The translations under genes were made by a program, and so were the position numbers. A stretch of DNA of 64,000 nt from Sphingomonas sp. (GTDB taxonomy: Bacteria > Pseudomonadota > Alphaproteobacteria > Sphingomonadales > Sphingomonadaceae): contig NZ_JAFKMA010000001.1 of assembly GCF_017304635.1 (NCBI RefSeq), positions 806,001-870,000 of the forward strand, written 5' to 3'. Of this stretch, positions 46,347-54,445 are shown in pieces (the first letter of the stretch is position 1; each line of letters starts with the position of its first letter). The notes under the pieces are model-generated. The model did no database searches. It worked only from the letters and a program-made list of their open reading frames with translations, and was not told the origin of the DNA.

Positions 46347-47101
46347 CCGACGCCGTCCCGACCCGCAACATCGCGCTCCTGATCGATGCCGACAACGCCT
46401 CGTCGACGACGTTCGACCCGGTGCTGACCGTCCTCGCCGAGCTCGGGACGGTCACCGTGCGGCGTGTCTATGGCAACTGGTCGAAGCCCGCGTTGAAGGG
46501 TTGGGTCGACATGTCGCTGAAGCACGGCATCGAGCCGCAGCAGCAGTTCGACCTCACCAAGGGCAAGAACGCGACCGACATGAAGATGACGATCGACGCG
46601 ATGGACCTGCTCTATCGCGGCAACGTCCAGGGATTCGGCATCATGTCGTCGGACAGCGACTTCATGCCGCTGGCGACGCGCATCCGGCAGCAGGGTCTGC
46701 CAGTCTATGGCTTCGGCACGTCGCGCACTCCCGCACCGTTCCAGCAGGCCTGTACCCGCTTCATCGACACCGGCGTGCTGCCGACGGAAGTAAACGCGCC
46801 GGTCGTTTCGCTCGAGGTTCCGCTCGCCGAATCGCTGCCGCCGCCGGTCGGTTCCACGTCGAGCGCGAAGACGGTCGATTCCGACCTGCTCAAGCTGCTG
46901 ATCGACAGCTACGACAACGTGAAGCGGGACGAGCGTGGCTTCGTCAATCTGTCGACCATGGGCCAGCTCGCCGCGAACCGGTCCAGCTTCGACGCGCGCA
47001 ACTATGGGTTCAAGCGGCTGTCCGATTTGATCGAGGCGGTGCCCAACTTCACGACCGAGCGGCGTGAGGGCGGACAGATGTTCGTGAAACGCATCCGTTG
47101 A
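46343..47101 (+). CDS. NYN domain protein with C-terminal OST-HTH (LOTUS) domain
   Basis: This 252-residue protein combines two RNA-related domains. The N-terminal PIN-like NYN domain (about 9-150) keeps acidic residues D15, D17, D79 and D104/D106 (LLIDADNASS, KNATDMKMT, SSDSDFMPLA), consistent with a metal-dependent ribonuclease. A low-complexity linker leads to a C-terminal OST-HTH/LOTUS domain (about 184-252, LLKLLIDSYDNVKRDERGF, LSDLIEAVPNF), a fold that binds RNA or G-rich structures. It overlaps greB by 4 bases, linking it to RNA polymerase rescue. Its substrate is not known. Confidence 0.88.
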   Translation: MTDAVPTRNIALLIDADNASSTTFDPVLTVLAELGTVTVRRVYGNWSKPALKGWVDMSLKHGIEPQQQFDLTKGKNATDMKMTIDAMDLLYRGNVQGFGIMSSDSDFMPLATRIRQQGLPVYGFGTSRTPAPFQQACTRFIDTGVLPTEVNAPVVSLEVPLAESLPPPVGSTSSAKTVDSDLLKLLIDSYDNVKRDERGFVNLSTMGQLAANRSSFDARNYGFKRLSDLIEAVPNFTTERREGGQMFVKRIR

Positions 47102-47115
47102 ACCGGCGTCCCTTA

Positions 47116-47187
47116 CGGTAACGCGGTAACGGAGCGTTTCGTGTTCCGCTCTGGTGACGGCGCAACGCATCCGTTACGCCTGTAACG
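47116..47187. promoter_or_regulatory. Cluster of GTAACG half-sites upstream of doxX-like gene
   Basis: CGGTAACG occurs twice in tandem (47116-47123, 47124-47131), and 40 bases later CGTTAC-GCCT-GTAACG forms an inverted repeat (47172-47187) just before the AGGAG ribosome binding site. Four copies of one 6-mer in 72 bases look like an operator for an unidentified repressor. Confidence 0.45.
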
Positions 47188-47201
47188 AACAGGAGAAATC
47201 G

Positions 47202-47582
47202 ATGCCCATTCCCGCCAGCTGGTCGCCCCGTCTGCTCTCGCTGCTCCGCATCGTCGTCGGGCTCGGGTTCCTGTCGCACGGCGTGTCGAAGTTCTTCGGC
47301 ATCCCGCCCTTTCCGATGCCGCTCAACCCGCTGCTGACCGCGGCCGGCGCGCTCGAACTCGTGGGCGGCGCATTGATCCTCATCGGCCTGTTCACGCGAC
47401 CGGTTGCGTTTCTCCTCTCGGGGCAGATGGCGGTCGCCTATTTCATGGCGCATGCGCCCAAGGGCTTCTTTCCCGCCGCGAACGGCGGCGAGGCGGCGAT
47501 GCTATACTGCTTCGTGTTCCTGTATCTCGCCGCGGCCGGGGCTGGACCGTGGAGCATCGACGCGATCCGCGATCGGGGTTGA
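47202..47582 (+). CDS. DoxX family membrane protein
   Basis: This 126-residue inner-membrane protein has four hydrophobic helices. The family-typical SLLRIVVGLGFLSHGVSKFFG, ELVGGALILIGLFTRPVAF and QMAVAYFMAHAPKGFFPAANGG are visible. DoxX proteins are small membrane subunits linked to redox or thiol stress, but their reaction is poorly defined. The ATG at 47202 follows AGGAG at ideal spacing, and a cluster of GTAACG motifs just upstream may control it. Confidence 0.9.
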   Translation: MPIPASWSPRLLSLLRIVVGLGFLSHGVSKFFGIPPFPMPLNPLLTAAGALELVGGALILIGLFTRPVAFLLSGQMAVAYFMAHAPKGFFPAANGGEAAMLYCFVFLYLAAAGAGPWSIDAIRDRG

Positions 47583-47768
47583 CGCGCTTTTCGCCGGCGC
47601 GACCGATCCGCGACGCAGACCGCCGCTCGGTTCATCGTATTTGCCGCTCCGCTCCCGCTAAGCCGCTCCGCCGGCGCGATAAACCGCGCGCGGTCGATCT
47701 CCGTCCCTACCGCGCCGCGATGCTAGCGTCGCACGCGACAGGGCGGGTCATGGTTTTGGGGATGGAAG

Positions 47769-48047
47769 ATGGGGATCATGCAGCGGGTGGTGGTGACCGG
47801 TAAGGTCCATCAGGTGGGATTTCGCGACTTCACGGTGCGCCGCGCGCAGTCGCTCGGCGTGACCGGCTGGGTCCGCAACCGGCAGGACGGATCGGTCGAA
47901 ATTCTGGCGTCGGGCGAGGACGAGGCGGTCGCCGCTTTGGTCGACGCCTGCCGCCAGGGACCGCCGCTCGCCCGGGTCGATCACGTCGAGGCGTATAACG
48001 AGGACGGGCAGACGGTGAAGGGGTTCACGAAGCGGTTCACGGCCTAA
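47769..48047 (+). CDS. acyP: Acylphosphatase
   Basis: This 92-residue enzyme hydrolyses acyl phosphates such as acetyl phosphate. The active site is complete: GKVHQVGFRDF (phosphate loop with R19) and GVTGWVRNRQDGSVE (N37). The ATG at 47769 is preceded by a weak GAAGAT site. It is convergent with the methyltransferase gene, with an 11-base overlap of their 3' ends. About 190 bases of non-coding DNA separate it from the DoxX gene. Confidence 0.95.
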   Translation: MGIMQRVVVTGKVHQVGFRDFTVRRAQSLGVTGWVRNRQDGSVEILASGEDEAVAALVDACRQGPPLARVDHVEAYNEDGQTVKGFTKRFTA

Positions 48048-48792
48048 TCGGCTTGACGAACTTCAGCGCATACTGGTCGGTATGGCCCTGCACCTTCTTG
48101 TCGAAAATTGGGAGCGTGTGATCGTCCGATGGACGCCGCAGGAAATTGCCCTCATCGACCAGTTTGAAGCCGACCGACGTCACTTCGCGGATCACCTTGA
48201 TGCGCTCGATCCGGTGCAGCTTGGCGATCGCTGCATCGTCGGTTCCCGGCAGCGCTTCGTGATCGAGGATGAAGAAGATGCCTCCCGGCTTGAGCGCCGC
48301 GAAGACGCCGCGGTCGAACGCGATCGTGTCGACGACGCCGAACTGGGCGATCTTGAGGTCGTGATAGTTTTGCGTGACCCAGGCGAGGTCGAGTGGCTTG
48401 GGAAAATCCACCGTCCCGAACGGTCGGGCAGCGATCGAGACGTTAGCGTACTTACCGTCGGCGAGCAGCGCATCGTCGGCCTTGACCGCACCCTTCCAAC
48501 GGTCGTTCTCGATGCCGTAGACATGGCCGCGCGGACCGACCACGCGGCTCAACATGCGAGTGAAATAGCCGCCGCCGGGGTAGAACTCGCCCACGGTCAT
48601 TCCGGGCTTCACCCCCGCGAACACCAGCGTTTCAGCGGGTTTTCGGTTAGCGTCGGTGTCTCGCTCCGCCGCCGGCCTGGCCGGGTCGGCGACGGCGGTG
48701 GTGACGTAGGATCGTATCGCGGACGGTGCGGCATGGATCGCGACCGGCGCCGCGATCCCGAGCGCGAGAATGACGATCGGCAAACGGACCAT
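48037..48792 (-). CDS. Exported SAM-dependent methyltransferase-like protein
   Basis: This 251-residue protein has a signal peptide (VRLPIVILALGIAAPVAIHA). The methyltransferase-like fold shows ETLVFAGVKPGMTVGEFYPGGGYFTRML (modified SAM loop), GHVYGIEND and LKPGGIFFILDHEA, matching a group of predicted periplasmic methyltransferases (COG4798). Catalysis outside the cytoplasm would require exported SAM, so the activity is uncertain and it may have been repurposed. It overlaps acyP convergently by 11 bases. Confidence 0.82.
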   Translation of the reverse strand: MVRLPIVILALGIAAPVAIHAAPSAIRSYVTTAVADPARPAAERDTDANRKPAETLVFAGVKPGMTVGEFYPGGGYFTRMLSRVVGPRGHVYGIENDRWKGAVKADDALLADGKYANVSIAARPFGTVDFPKPLDLAWVTQNYHDLKIAQFGVVDTIAFDRGVFAALKPGGIFFILDHEALPGTDDAAIAKLHRIERIKVIREVTSVGFKLVDEGNFLRRPSDDHTLPIFDKKVQGHTDQYALKFVKPIRP

Positions 48793-48875
48793 GATGCCTC
48801 TCCTTCAGTGTGTTAGGAGATCATCACAGCCCGTGCCGGTTGTCAAAGCGATTGTCGGGCGCGGCTGACCGCGCC

Positions 48876-50555
48876 TCAGCGCGTCAGCTTCTTGTACGCC
48901 AGCGCGGTCGGGCGGTCGGCCGCATCGCCCAAACGACGGCGCTTGTCTTCCTCGTACGATTCGAAATTGCCCTCGAACCACTCGACATGGCTGTTGCCCT
49001 CGAACGCCAGGATGTGCGTGCACAGGCGGTCGAGGAAGAAGCGGTCGTGGCTGATGACCACGGCGCAGCCCGCGAAATTCTCGATCGCTTCTTCCAGCGC
49101 ACCGAGCGTCTCGACGTCGAGGTCGTTGGTCGGCTCGTCGAGCAGCAGCACGTTGCCGCCGCGTTTCAGCATCTTGGCGATGTTGACGCGATTGCGTTCG
49201 CCGCCCGACAGTTTGCCGACATTCTTCTGCTGGTCGGCGCCCTTGAAGTTGAACGCGCCGACATAGGCGCGGGTCGACTGGTCGTGTCCGTTGACCTTCA
49301 TGTAGTCGAGCCCGTCCGAGATTTCCTGCCAGACGTTCTTCGACGGATCGAGATGGTCACGGCTCTGGTCGACATAGCCGAGGCGGACGGTGGTCCCCTT
49401 CTCGATCGTGCCCTCGTCGGGCGTCTCGCTGCCGATGATGAGCTTGAACAGGGTCGACTTGCCTGCGCCGTTCGGCCCGATCACGCCGACGATGCCGCCG
49501 GCGGGCAGCGTGAACGACAGGTTCTCGAACAGCAGTTTGTCGCCATACGCCTTCGACAGGTTCTCGACCTCGATCACCTTGCCGCCCAGCCGCTCGGGCA
49601 CCTGGATGACGATCTGCGCCTTGCCGGGCGTGCGGTTCTGTTGCGCTTCGACCAGTTGCTCGAACTTAGCGATACGCGCCTTCGACTTGGTCTGGCGCGC
49701 CTTGGCGCCCTGCCGGATCCACTCCAGCTCGTCCTTGATCGCCTTCTGGCGACCGGATTCCTCGCGATCCTCCTGCTCGAGCCGCTTCGACTTCTTCTCG
49801 AGATAGGTCGAGTAATTGCCCTCGTAGGGGAAATATTTGCCGCGATCGATCTCGAGGATCCAGTCGACCACGTTGTCGAGGAAATAGCGGTCGTGCGTAA
49901 TCATCAGCACGGCGCCGGCATATTCCTTGAGGTGATTTTCGAGCCACTCGACGCTTTCGGCATCGAGATGGTTGGTCGGTTCGTCGAGCAGCAGGATCGA
50001 CGGCTTCTGGATCAGCAGCCGCGTCAGCGCGACGCGGCGCTTCTCACCGCCCGACAGATTGTCGACCGGCGAATCCGACGGCGGACAGCGCAGCGCTTCC
50101 ATCGCCAGTTCGAGCTGGCTGTCGAGGCTCCAGCCGTCGACCGCGTCGATCTTGCCCTGAAGCTCGCCCATCTCCTCCATCAGCGCGTCGAAGTCGGTAT
50201 CGTCCTTCGGGTCGCCCATCTCGGCCGAGATCGCGTTGAAGCGATCGACCATGTCGGCGACGCCGCGCGCGCCGTCCTTCACGTTCTCCAACACCGTCTT
50301 GGTCGGATCGAGCTCGGGCTCCTGCTCCAGATAGCCGACGGTGATGTTCTCGCCCGGCCATGCCTCGCCGCTGAAATCCTTGTCGACGCCGGCCATGATC
50401 TTCATCAGCGTCGACTTGCCGGCGCCGTTCGGGCCGACGATGCCGATCTTGGCACCCTGATAGAATTGCAGGTTGATGTTGTTCAGCACCGGCTTTTGAG
50501 CACCGGGGAAGGACTTCGTCATGTCCTTCATGACGAATGCGTATTGGGCGGCCAT
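48876..50555 (-). CDS. ettA: Energy-dependent translational throttle protein EttA
   Basis: This ABC-F ATPase of 559 residues binds the ribosomal E site and gates the first elongation cycles according to ATP/ADP level. There are two ABC domains with GPNGAGKSTLMK (first) and GPNGAGKSTLFK (second), signature motifs LSGGEKRRVALTRLL and LSGGERNRVNIAKML, and LLLDEPTNHLDAESV and LLLDEPTNDLDVETL. The arm between them and the length match EttA rather than other ABC-F proteins. It contains no membrane segment. It has its own upstream region of about 235 bases shared with a divergent PEP-CTERM gene. Confidence 0.94.
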   Translation of the reverse strand: MAAQYAFVMKDMTKSFPGAQKPVLNNINLQFYQGAKIGIVGPNGAGKSTLMKIMAGVDKDFSGEAWPGENITVGYLEQEPELDPTKTVLENVKDGARGVADMVDRFNAISAEMGDPKDDTDFDALMEEMGELQGKIDAVDGWSLDSQLELAMEALRCPPSDSPVDNLSGGEKRRVALTRLLIQKPSILLLDEPTNHLDAESVEWLENHLKEYAGAVLMITHDRYFLDNVVDWILEIDRGKYFPYEGNYSTYLEKKSKRLEQEDREESGRQKAIKDELEWIRQGAKARQTKSKARIAKFEQLVEAQQNRTPGKAQIVIQVPERLGGKVIEVENLSKAYGDKLLFENLSFTLPAGGIVGVIGPNGAGKSTLFKLIIGSETPDEGTIEKGTTVRLGYVDQSRDHLDPSKNVWQEISDGLDYMKVNGHDQSTRAYVGAFNFKGADQQKNVGKLSGGERNRVNIAKMLKRGGNVLLLDEPTNDLDVETLGALEEAIENFAGCAVVISHDRFFLDRLCTHILAFEGNSHVEWFEGNFESYEEDKRRRLGDAADRPTALAYKKLTR

Positions 50556-50791
50556 AAGGGCGCGAAGCTCCGATTTGTGAGGCTGTGGGAAACGGTAGCC
50601 GCGATGTAGCGACGGGGCCGCCCGATGGCAATTGCCGCACAGGCGGCGCTTGTCCGGTCGCTAACGCGCCGGCCCGACGTCCCACCGCGAGACGGTCTCC
50701 AAACGCAACGGAAATTAAGCTTTACAGCAGATTAACAAGCGCCCATGCCGGCCGCCAAGCGGTAGTGGGCGTAACCTGAAAGGGGTTTTGT

Positions 50792-51430
50792 ATGAAGGCG
50801 TTGATGATGGCTGCGGCGGCAGCGATTGCGGTGGCGAGTGCGGCACCGGCCTCGGCGGATATCGCCGATGGCAGCTTCGAGACTCAGGGTGCGGCGATGG
50901 CCGGCTCGAACTACTGCTATTTCGGACAGAGCTGCGCGGTGAACTCGCCGTGGACCGGCAATGCCAATGCCGGCCTGCAGAACGAGAATAACGGCGCCTG
51001 GCCCGGTGCGCCGACTCCGTCGGGCACCTATTACGCGTTCATCCAGAACACCGGCTCGTTCGGGCAGACCTTCTCGCTCAACGCCGGCACCTATGCGCTC
51101 AGCTGGCTGGCGGCGGGGCGCCCGGCGGGCTGCTGCCAGGGCAACCAGCAGTACAACGTGCTGTTCGACGGCAACGTGATCTATACCGGCTCGACCACGA
51201 CCGGCCAGGCGTTCACGAACATCGGCAGCAACCCGTTCGTCGTCACGACGAGCGGCAATCACACGCTGACGTTCCAGGGCCTGTCGGCTGGTCCCGACAA
51301 CACCGCGTTCATCGACAATGTCAGCCTGGCGGCGGTTCCCGAGCCGGCGACCTGGGCGATGATGATGCTGGGCTTCGGCATGGTTGGCTATGGCCTGCGC
51401 CGCCGTTCGGCGAAGGTCGCGTTCGCCTGA
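50792..51430 (+). CDS. PEPxxWA-CTERM sorting domain protein
   Basis: This 212-residue secreted protein has an N-terminal signal peptide (MKALMMAAAAAIAVASAAPASA) and a C-terminal PEP-CTERM anchor: VPEPATWAMMML (from about residue 182), a hydrophobic helix and the basic stop GLRRRSAK. Exosortase would cleave near the PEP motif and move it to the surface. The middle is rich in Asn, Gly, Ser, Thr and aromatics, and looks like a beta-sandwich carbohydrate-binding type domain. It is divergent from ettA. No exosortase gene is in this window. An intrinsic terminator follows. Confidence 0.92.
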   Translation: MKALMMAAAAAIAVASAAPASADIADGSFETQGAAMAGSNYCYFGQSCAVNSPWTGNANAGLQNENNGAWPGAPTPSGTYYAFIQNTGSFGQTFSLNAGTYALSWLAAGRPAGCCQGNQQYNVLFDGNVIYTGSTTTGQAFTNIGSNPFVVTTSGNHTLTFQGLSAGPDNTAFIDNVSLAAVPEPATWAMMMLGFGMVGYGLRRRSAKVAFA

Positions 51431-51454
51431 TATCGACCCGGCGGGGGTGAGAGA

Positions 51455-51485
51455 GGCGGTGCGGGGCAACCCGCGCCGCCTTTTT
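51455..51485 (+). terminator. Intrinsic terminator of the PEP-CTERM gene
   Basis: An 11-bp stem (GGCGGTGCGGG with CCCGCGCCGCC) is closed by a GCAA tetraloop and followed by TTTTT (51481-51485). It begins 25 bases after the stop codon. Confidence 0.93.
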
Positions 51486-51533
51486 CGTGGGCGCCCGATT
51501 GGCATCGCTGCATCGCGCGCTTAGGGTGGCGTG

Positions 51534-52934
51534 ATGCAAAAAGTCCTCCTGGCCGGCGCACTTGGCGCCCTGCTCGCTTCCCCTGTCGTGGCCCAGCGCG
51601 CCATCCCGGATCCGGTCAAGGTCGACCCCGCCGTCGCCAAGGCCCGGGATGCGGCGCTGAAGGACGACGTCGCCTACGCCATCGTCGGCGACCTCACGAC
51701 CGAAGTCGGCCAGCGTCTGGCGGCGACCGAGGCGGAGGCGCGCGCCCGTGCCTGGGCGGTCGTGCGGCTGAAGGCACTCGGCTTCAAGAACGTCCATATC
51801 GAGACGTACACGATGCCGGTCTGGGTGCGCGGTGAAGAGAAAGCGGAGATCGTCGCCCCCTATCCGCAGAAGCTGGTGATCGCCGCCCTCGGCCGCTCGG
51901 GCGCGACCCCGCTGGCCGGAATCACTGCACCGGTGGTCTATTTCCCGACCTTCGCCGATCTGGTCGCGGCGCCGGAGGGCAGCCTGCGCGGCAAGATCGC
52001 CTTCGTCTCCAACCAGATGCGCGCGACGCAGGACGGCAGCGGGTACGGCGCCTATGGCTCCGCGCGCTTCGTCGGCGCCGATGTCGCCGCGAAGAAGGGC
52101 GCGGCGGCGATCCTGATCCGCTCGATCGGCAGCGACCATGGCCGCTGGCCACACACCGGCGGGACCAACTGGTCGCCGGGCACGACGCCGATCCCCGCCG
52201 CCGCGCTGTCGGTCGCCGATGCCGAGCAGCTCGAACGCATCTTCGCGCGCACCCACAAGGTGTCGCTGCACCTGACGCTGACGCCGCGCAGCTTGCCCGA
52301 CGCCGAATCGGGCAACGTCGTCGCCGAAGTCCCGGGCACTGACCCGAAGGCGGGCGCGATCGTGATCGGCGGGCATCTCGACAGTTGGGACCTCGCGACC
52401 GGGGCGATCGACGACGGCGCCGGCGTCGCGATCACGACGGCGGCGGCCAAGCGACTGCTCGACGCCCCCCGCCCCCGCCGCACGATCCGCGTCGTCTGGT
52501 TCGGGGCGGAAGAGCCGGGCGGGTTCGGCGGCGAGGCCTACGCCAAGGTGCACGCGAGCGAGAAATTCGCGATGGCCGCCGAATCGGACTTCGGCGCCGA
52601 CAATGTCTGGCGGTTCAGCACCAATTTCCCCGACAGCGCGAAGGCGGTCGGCGACCGGCTGGCGGCGGCGCTCGCCCCGCTGGGGATCGTGCGCAGCCGC
52701 GAGGTCGCCGGCGACGGCACCGATGTCGGGCCGCTGTTCAAGCTGGGTACGCCGGCGGTCGACCTCAACCAGGACGGCACGCGCTATTTCGACTGGCACC
52801 ACACGCCGGAGGACACGCTCGACAAGATCGATCCCGAGCAATTGCGCCAGAACGTCGCCGCCTGGACGACGATGTTGTGGATCGTCGCCAATGCGCGAGA
52901 GGATTGGGGCACCGTTACGCCCAAGGGTCGCTGA
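51534..52934 (+). CDS. M28 family metallopeptidase, exported
   Basis: This 466-residue protein starts with a signal peptide (MQKVLLAGALGALLASPVVAQ). Between residues about 130 and 250 there is a PA-domain-like insert (APVVYFPTFADLVAAPEGSLRG). The dinuclear zinc site is visible in IVIGGHLDSWDLATGAIDDGAG (His, Asp), WFGAEEPGGFGG (Glu pair) and the late FDWHHTPEDTLDKID (His). It likely acts as a periplasmic aminopeptidase or carboxypeptidase, like bacterial M28 Zn-peptidases. The start could be GTG 51531 or ATG 51534. A small lipoprotein gene follows after 7 bases. Confidence 0.93.
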   Translation: MQKVLLAGALGALLASPVVAQRAIPDPVKVDPAVAKARDAALKDDVAYAIVGDLTTEVGQRLAATEAEARARAWAVVRLKALGFKNVHIETYTMPVWVRGEEKAEIVAPYPQKLVIAALGRSGATPLAGITAPVVYFPTFADLVAAPEGSLRGKIAFVSNQMRATQDGSGYGAYGSARFVGADVAAKKGAAAILIRSIGSDHGRWPHTGGTNWSPGTTPIPAAALSVADAEQLERIFARTHKVSLHLTLTPRSLPDAESGNVVAEVPGTDPKAGAIVIGGHLDSWDLATGAIDDGAGVAITTAAAKRLLDAPRPRRTIRVVWFGAEEPGGFGGEAYAKVHASEKFAMAAESDFGADNVWRFSTNFPDSAKAVGDRLAAALAPLGIVRSREVAGDGTDVGPLFKLGTPAVDLNQDGTRYFDWHHTPEDTLDKIDPEQLRQNVAAWTTMLWIVANAREDWGTVTPKGR

Positions 52935-52941
52935 GATCACC

Positions 52942-53187
52942 ATGGCACGATCGTCGCCCTTGATCGCACTGGCCGGACTGGCGCTGGCCGCCTGTTCGTC
53001 GAGCACGCCGCCGACCACCGAAAACGCCGCCAGGTCGGTCGAAGCCGATCTGGTCAACCAGGCCGCCGCGCTCGACGCCAACGTCAATGCCGAAGCCAAC
53101 CGCGCCGCGGCCGCCGCCATCGCCGAGGCGACCGCGCAAGCGGCGGCGGCGGGGAACAGCAGCGACGCAGTAGTCAACGCGCAGTAG
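52942..53187 (+). CDS. Small Ala/Asn-rich lipoprotein
   Basis: This 81-residue lipoprotein has a clear lipobox LAAC with the modified cysteine at position 18 (MARSSPLIALAGLALAAC). The mature part is short, rich in Ala, Asn and Glu, and likely one long helix (residues about 30-68), resembling Braun-type lipoproteins in overall form. It lacks the C-terminal lysine that would link to peptidoglycan. It lies 7 bases after the M28 peptidase gene and is probably co-transcribed with it. No family recognised. Confidence 0.75.
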   Translation: MARSSPLIALAGLALAACSSSTPPTTENAARSVEADLVNQAAALDANVNAEANRAAAAAIAEATAQAAAAGNSSDAVVNAQ

Positions 53188-53246
53188 CACCCGCCACCAT
53201 CGCGGTTGCGAGTTCGCGGCGGCTCCGCTATCGCCCCGCCTCCGGT

Positions 53247-53323
<77 letters not shown>

Positions 53324-53371
53324 AGTCCGATCTCGATCGGATCGCCGAACGATGCGTTGCGTCCTAGGGTG

Positions 53372-53448
53372 GGGCCTGTAGCTCAATTGGTTAGAGCTGG
53401 CCGCTCATAACGGCTAGGTTGCGGGTTCAAGTCCTGCCGGGCCCACCA
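53372..53448 (+). tRNA. tRNA with CAT anticodon (Ile2 or elongator Met)
   Basis: A 77-base tRNA 48 bases after tRNA-Pro. Acceptor GGGCCTG pairs with CGGGCCC, with a standard G1-C72, so it is not the initiator. The loop CTCATAA gives anticodon CAT. The GGGCCTG acceptor and T-arm resemble tRNA-Ile, so it may be the lysidine-modified tRNA-Ile2 that reads AUA, but it may equally be elongator Met. Confidence 0.85.
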
Positions 53449-53457
53449 ACTCCTCGC

Positions 53458-54444
53458 CTATCCCGCCGCGATCAGCGCATCGAGCCCGATCGGTTCGACA
53501 CCCAGCCGGGCGAGTTCGGCGAGGACACCGTCCCACCACGACCAGAACCGGCGAAGATCCTCCGCATCCCGGACGTAGGATGTATGCCCCGGCACCAACG
53601 ACGGCGAGTGGAACGCGAAGCTGAGGACGCGATCCCCCTCGCCCACGGCGATCCGGATCGCCGCGACGGCATCGCGCAGCGGAATGCCCTCTGGCGTCAG
53701 CGGGATACGCTGGAGCAGGTGCGTCCGCGCGAGCAGCGCGCGGCCCTTCGGTACCACACTCGCCGCGCGGTACAGCGCGTTGCCGCCCCGCCGCGCGGCG
53801 CCGGTGAACACCGTCGTCAACGGCAGTTCGATCACGCCCTCGCGCCGCCACGCCGCATTACCGATCGCGCGGAAATCCGGCCCGCTTTCGCGGCGATAGT
53901 CGAACCGGGGCCGCATCGAACTGTCGAGACGATAACCGCGCGACGCCAGCAGGCCGAAGCTGGCCGGCCCCAGCCCGTAGCGACCGGCGCGATACGCGGT
54001 CGGTCGCGCGCCGAACGCGCGTGCGATGGTATCGGTCAAAACGTCGAGCTTGGCCGCGTCCAACGCCGGCGGTAGGTTGCCGACGAAACTGTTGGGTGGC
54101 GTCAATGCTTCGTCGAACGGCGGGTTGACCCAGGGGTGAAGCTGCGTTCCGACGCTCGTGCCCCCGCCCAGCAACGGTCCGACCGTGTCGATCGCGCGCG
54201 CATCGGTCGCAACCGGGTAGTCTACCATCAGCGCCAGCGGGACACCGGCTGCGGCGAACCTAGCGTGCGCATCCGGCAGCGCGGCGATCGCGGACACCGA
54301 TCGGTTGTCGCGCGACAACGGCCTGGCCCAGTCGAACTCCTCCTCAACGTCGACGAACACGATGAAGCGGGTGCCGAAATCGGGTCCCCACGCGATCAGC
54401 TCGGCCGGCGACGGCGGCCGGGGACGGAAGGGCGCGATCGCCAT
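53458..54444 (-). CDS. Polysaccharide deacetylase-like protein, WalW type
   Basis: This 328-residue protein is of the NodB-like deacetylase superfamily. IVFVDVEEEFDWARPL supplies the acidic metal site (variant of TFDDG), SVGTQLHPWVNPPFDE the metal histidine and conserved HPW, and RPTAYRAGRYGLGPASF is the family arginine region. It resembles WalW-like proteins linked to surface polysaccharide synthesis. Its start codon lies just 1 base after the histidine kinase stop, so they are co-expressed. Its 3' end lies 9 bases from the CAT tRNA on the other strand. Substrate unknown. Confidence 0.78.
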   Translation of the reverse strand: MAIAPFRPRPPSPAELIAWGPDFGTRFIVFVDVEEEFDWARPLSRDNRSVSAIAALPDAHARFAAAGVPLALMVDYPVATDARAIDTVGPLLGGGTSVGTQLHPWVNPPFDEALTPPNSFVGNLPPALDAAKLDVLTDTIARAFGARPTAYRAGRYGLGPASFGLLASRGYRLDSSMRPRFDYRRESGPDFRAIGNAAWRREGVIELPLTTVFTGAARRGGNALYRAASVVPKGRALLARTHLLQRIPLTPEGIPLRDAVAAIRIAVGEGDRVLSFAFHSPSLVPGHTSYVRDAEDLRRFWSWWDGVLAELARLGVEPIGLDALIAAG

Positions 54445-54445
54445 G

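Noticed and set aside
48037-48792. Toxin or effector at the exported methyltransferase-like gene
   Set aside because: It matches a known group of predicted exported methyltransferases and has no immunity partner or secretion signal other than Sec.
53372-53448. Initiator tRNA-fMet
   Set aside because: The CAT tRNA has a paired G1-C72; initiators have an unpaired first base, so it is Ile2 or elongator Met.
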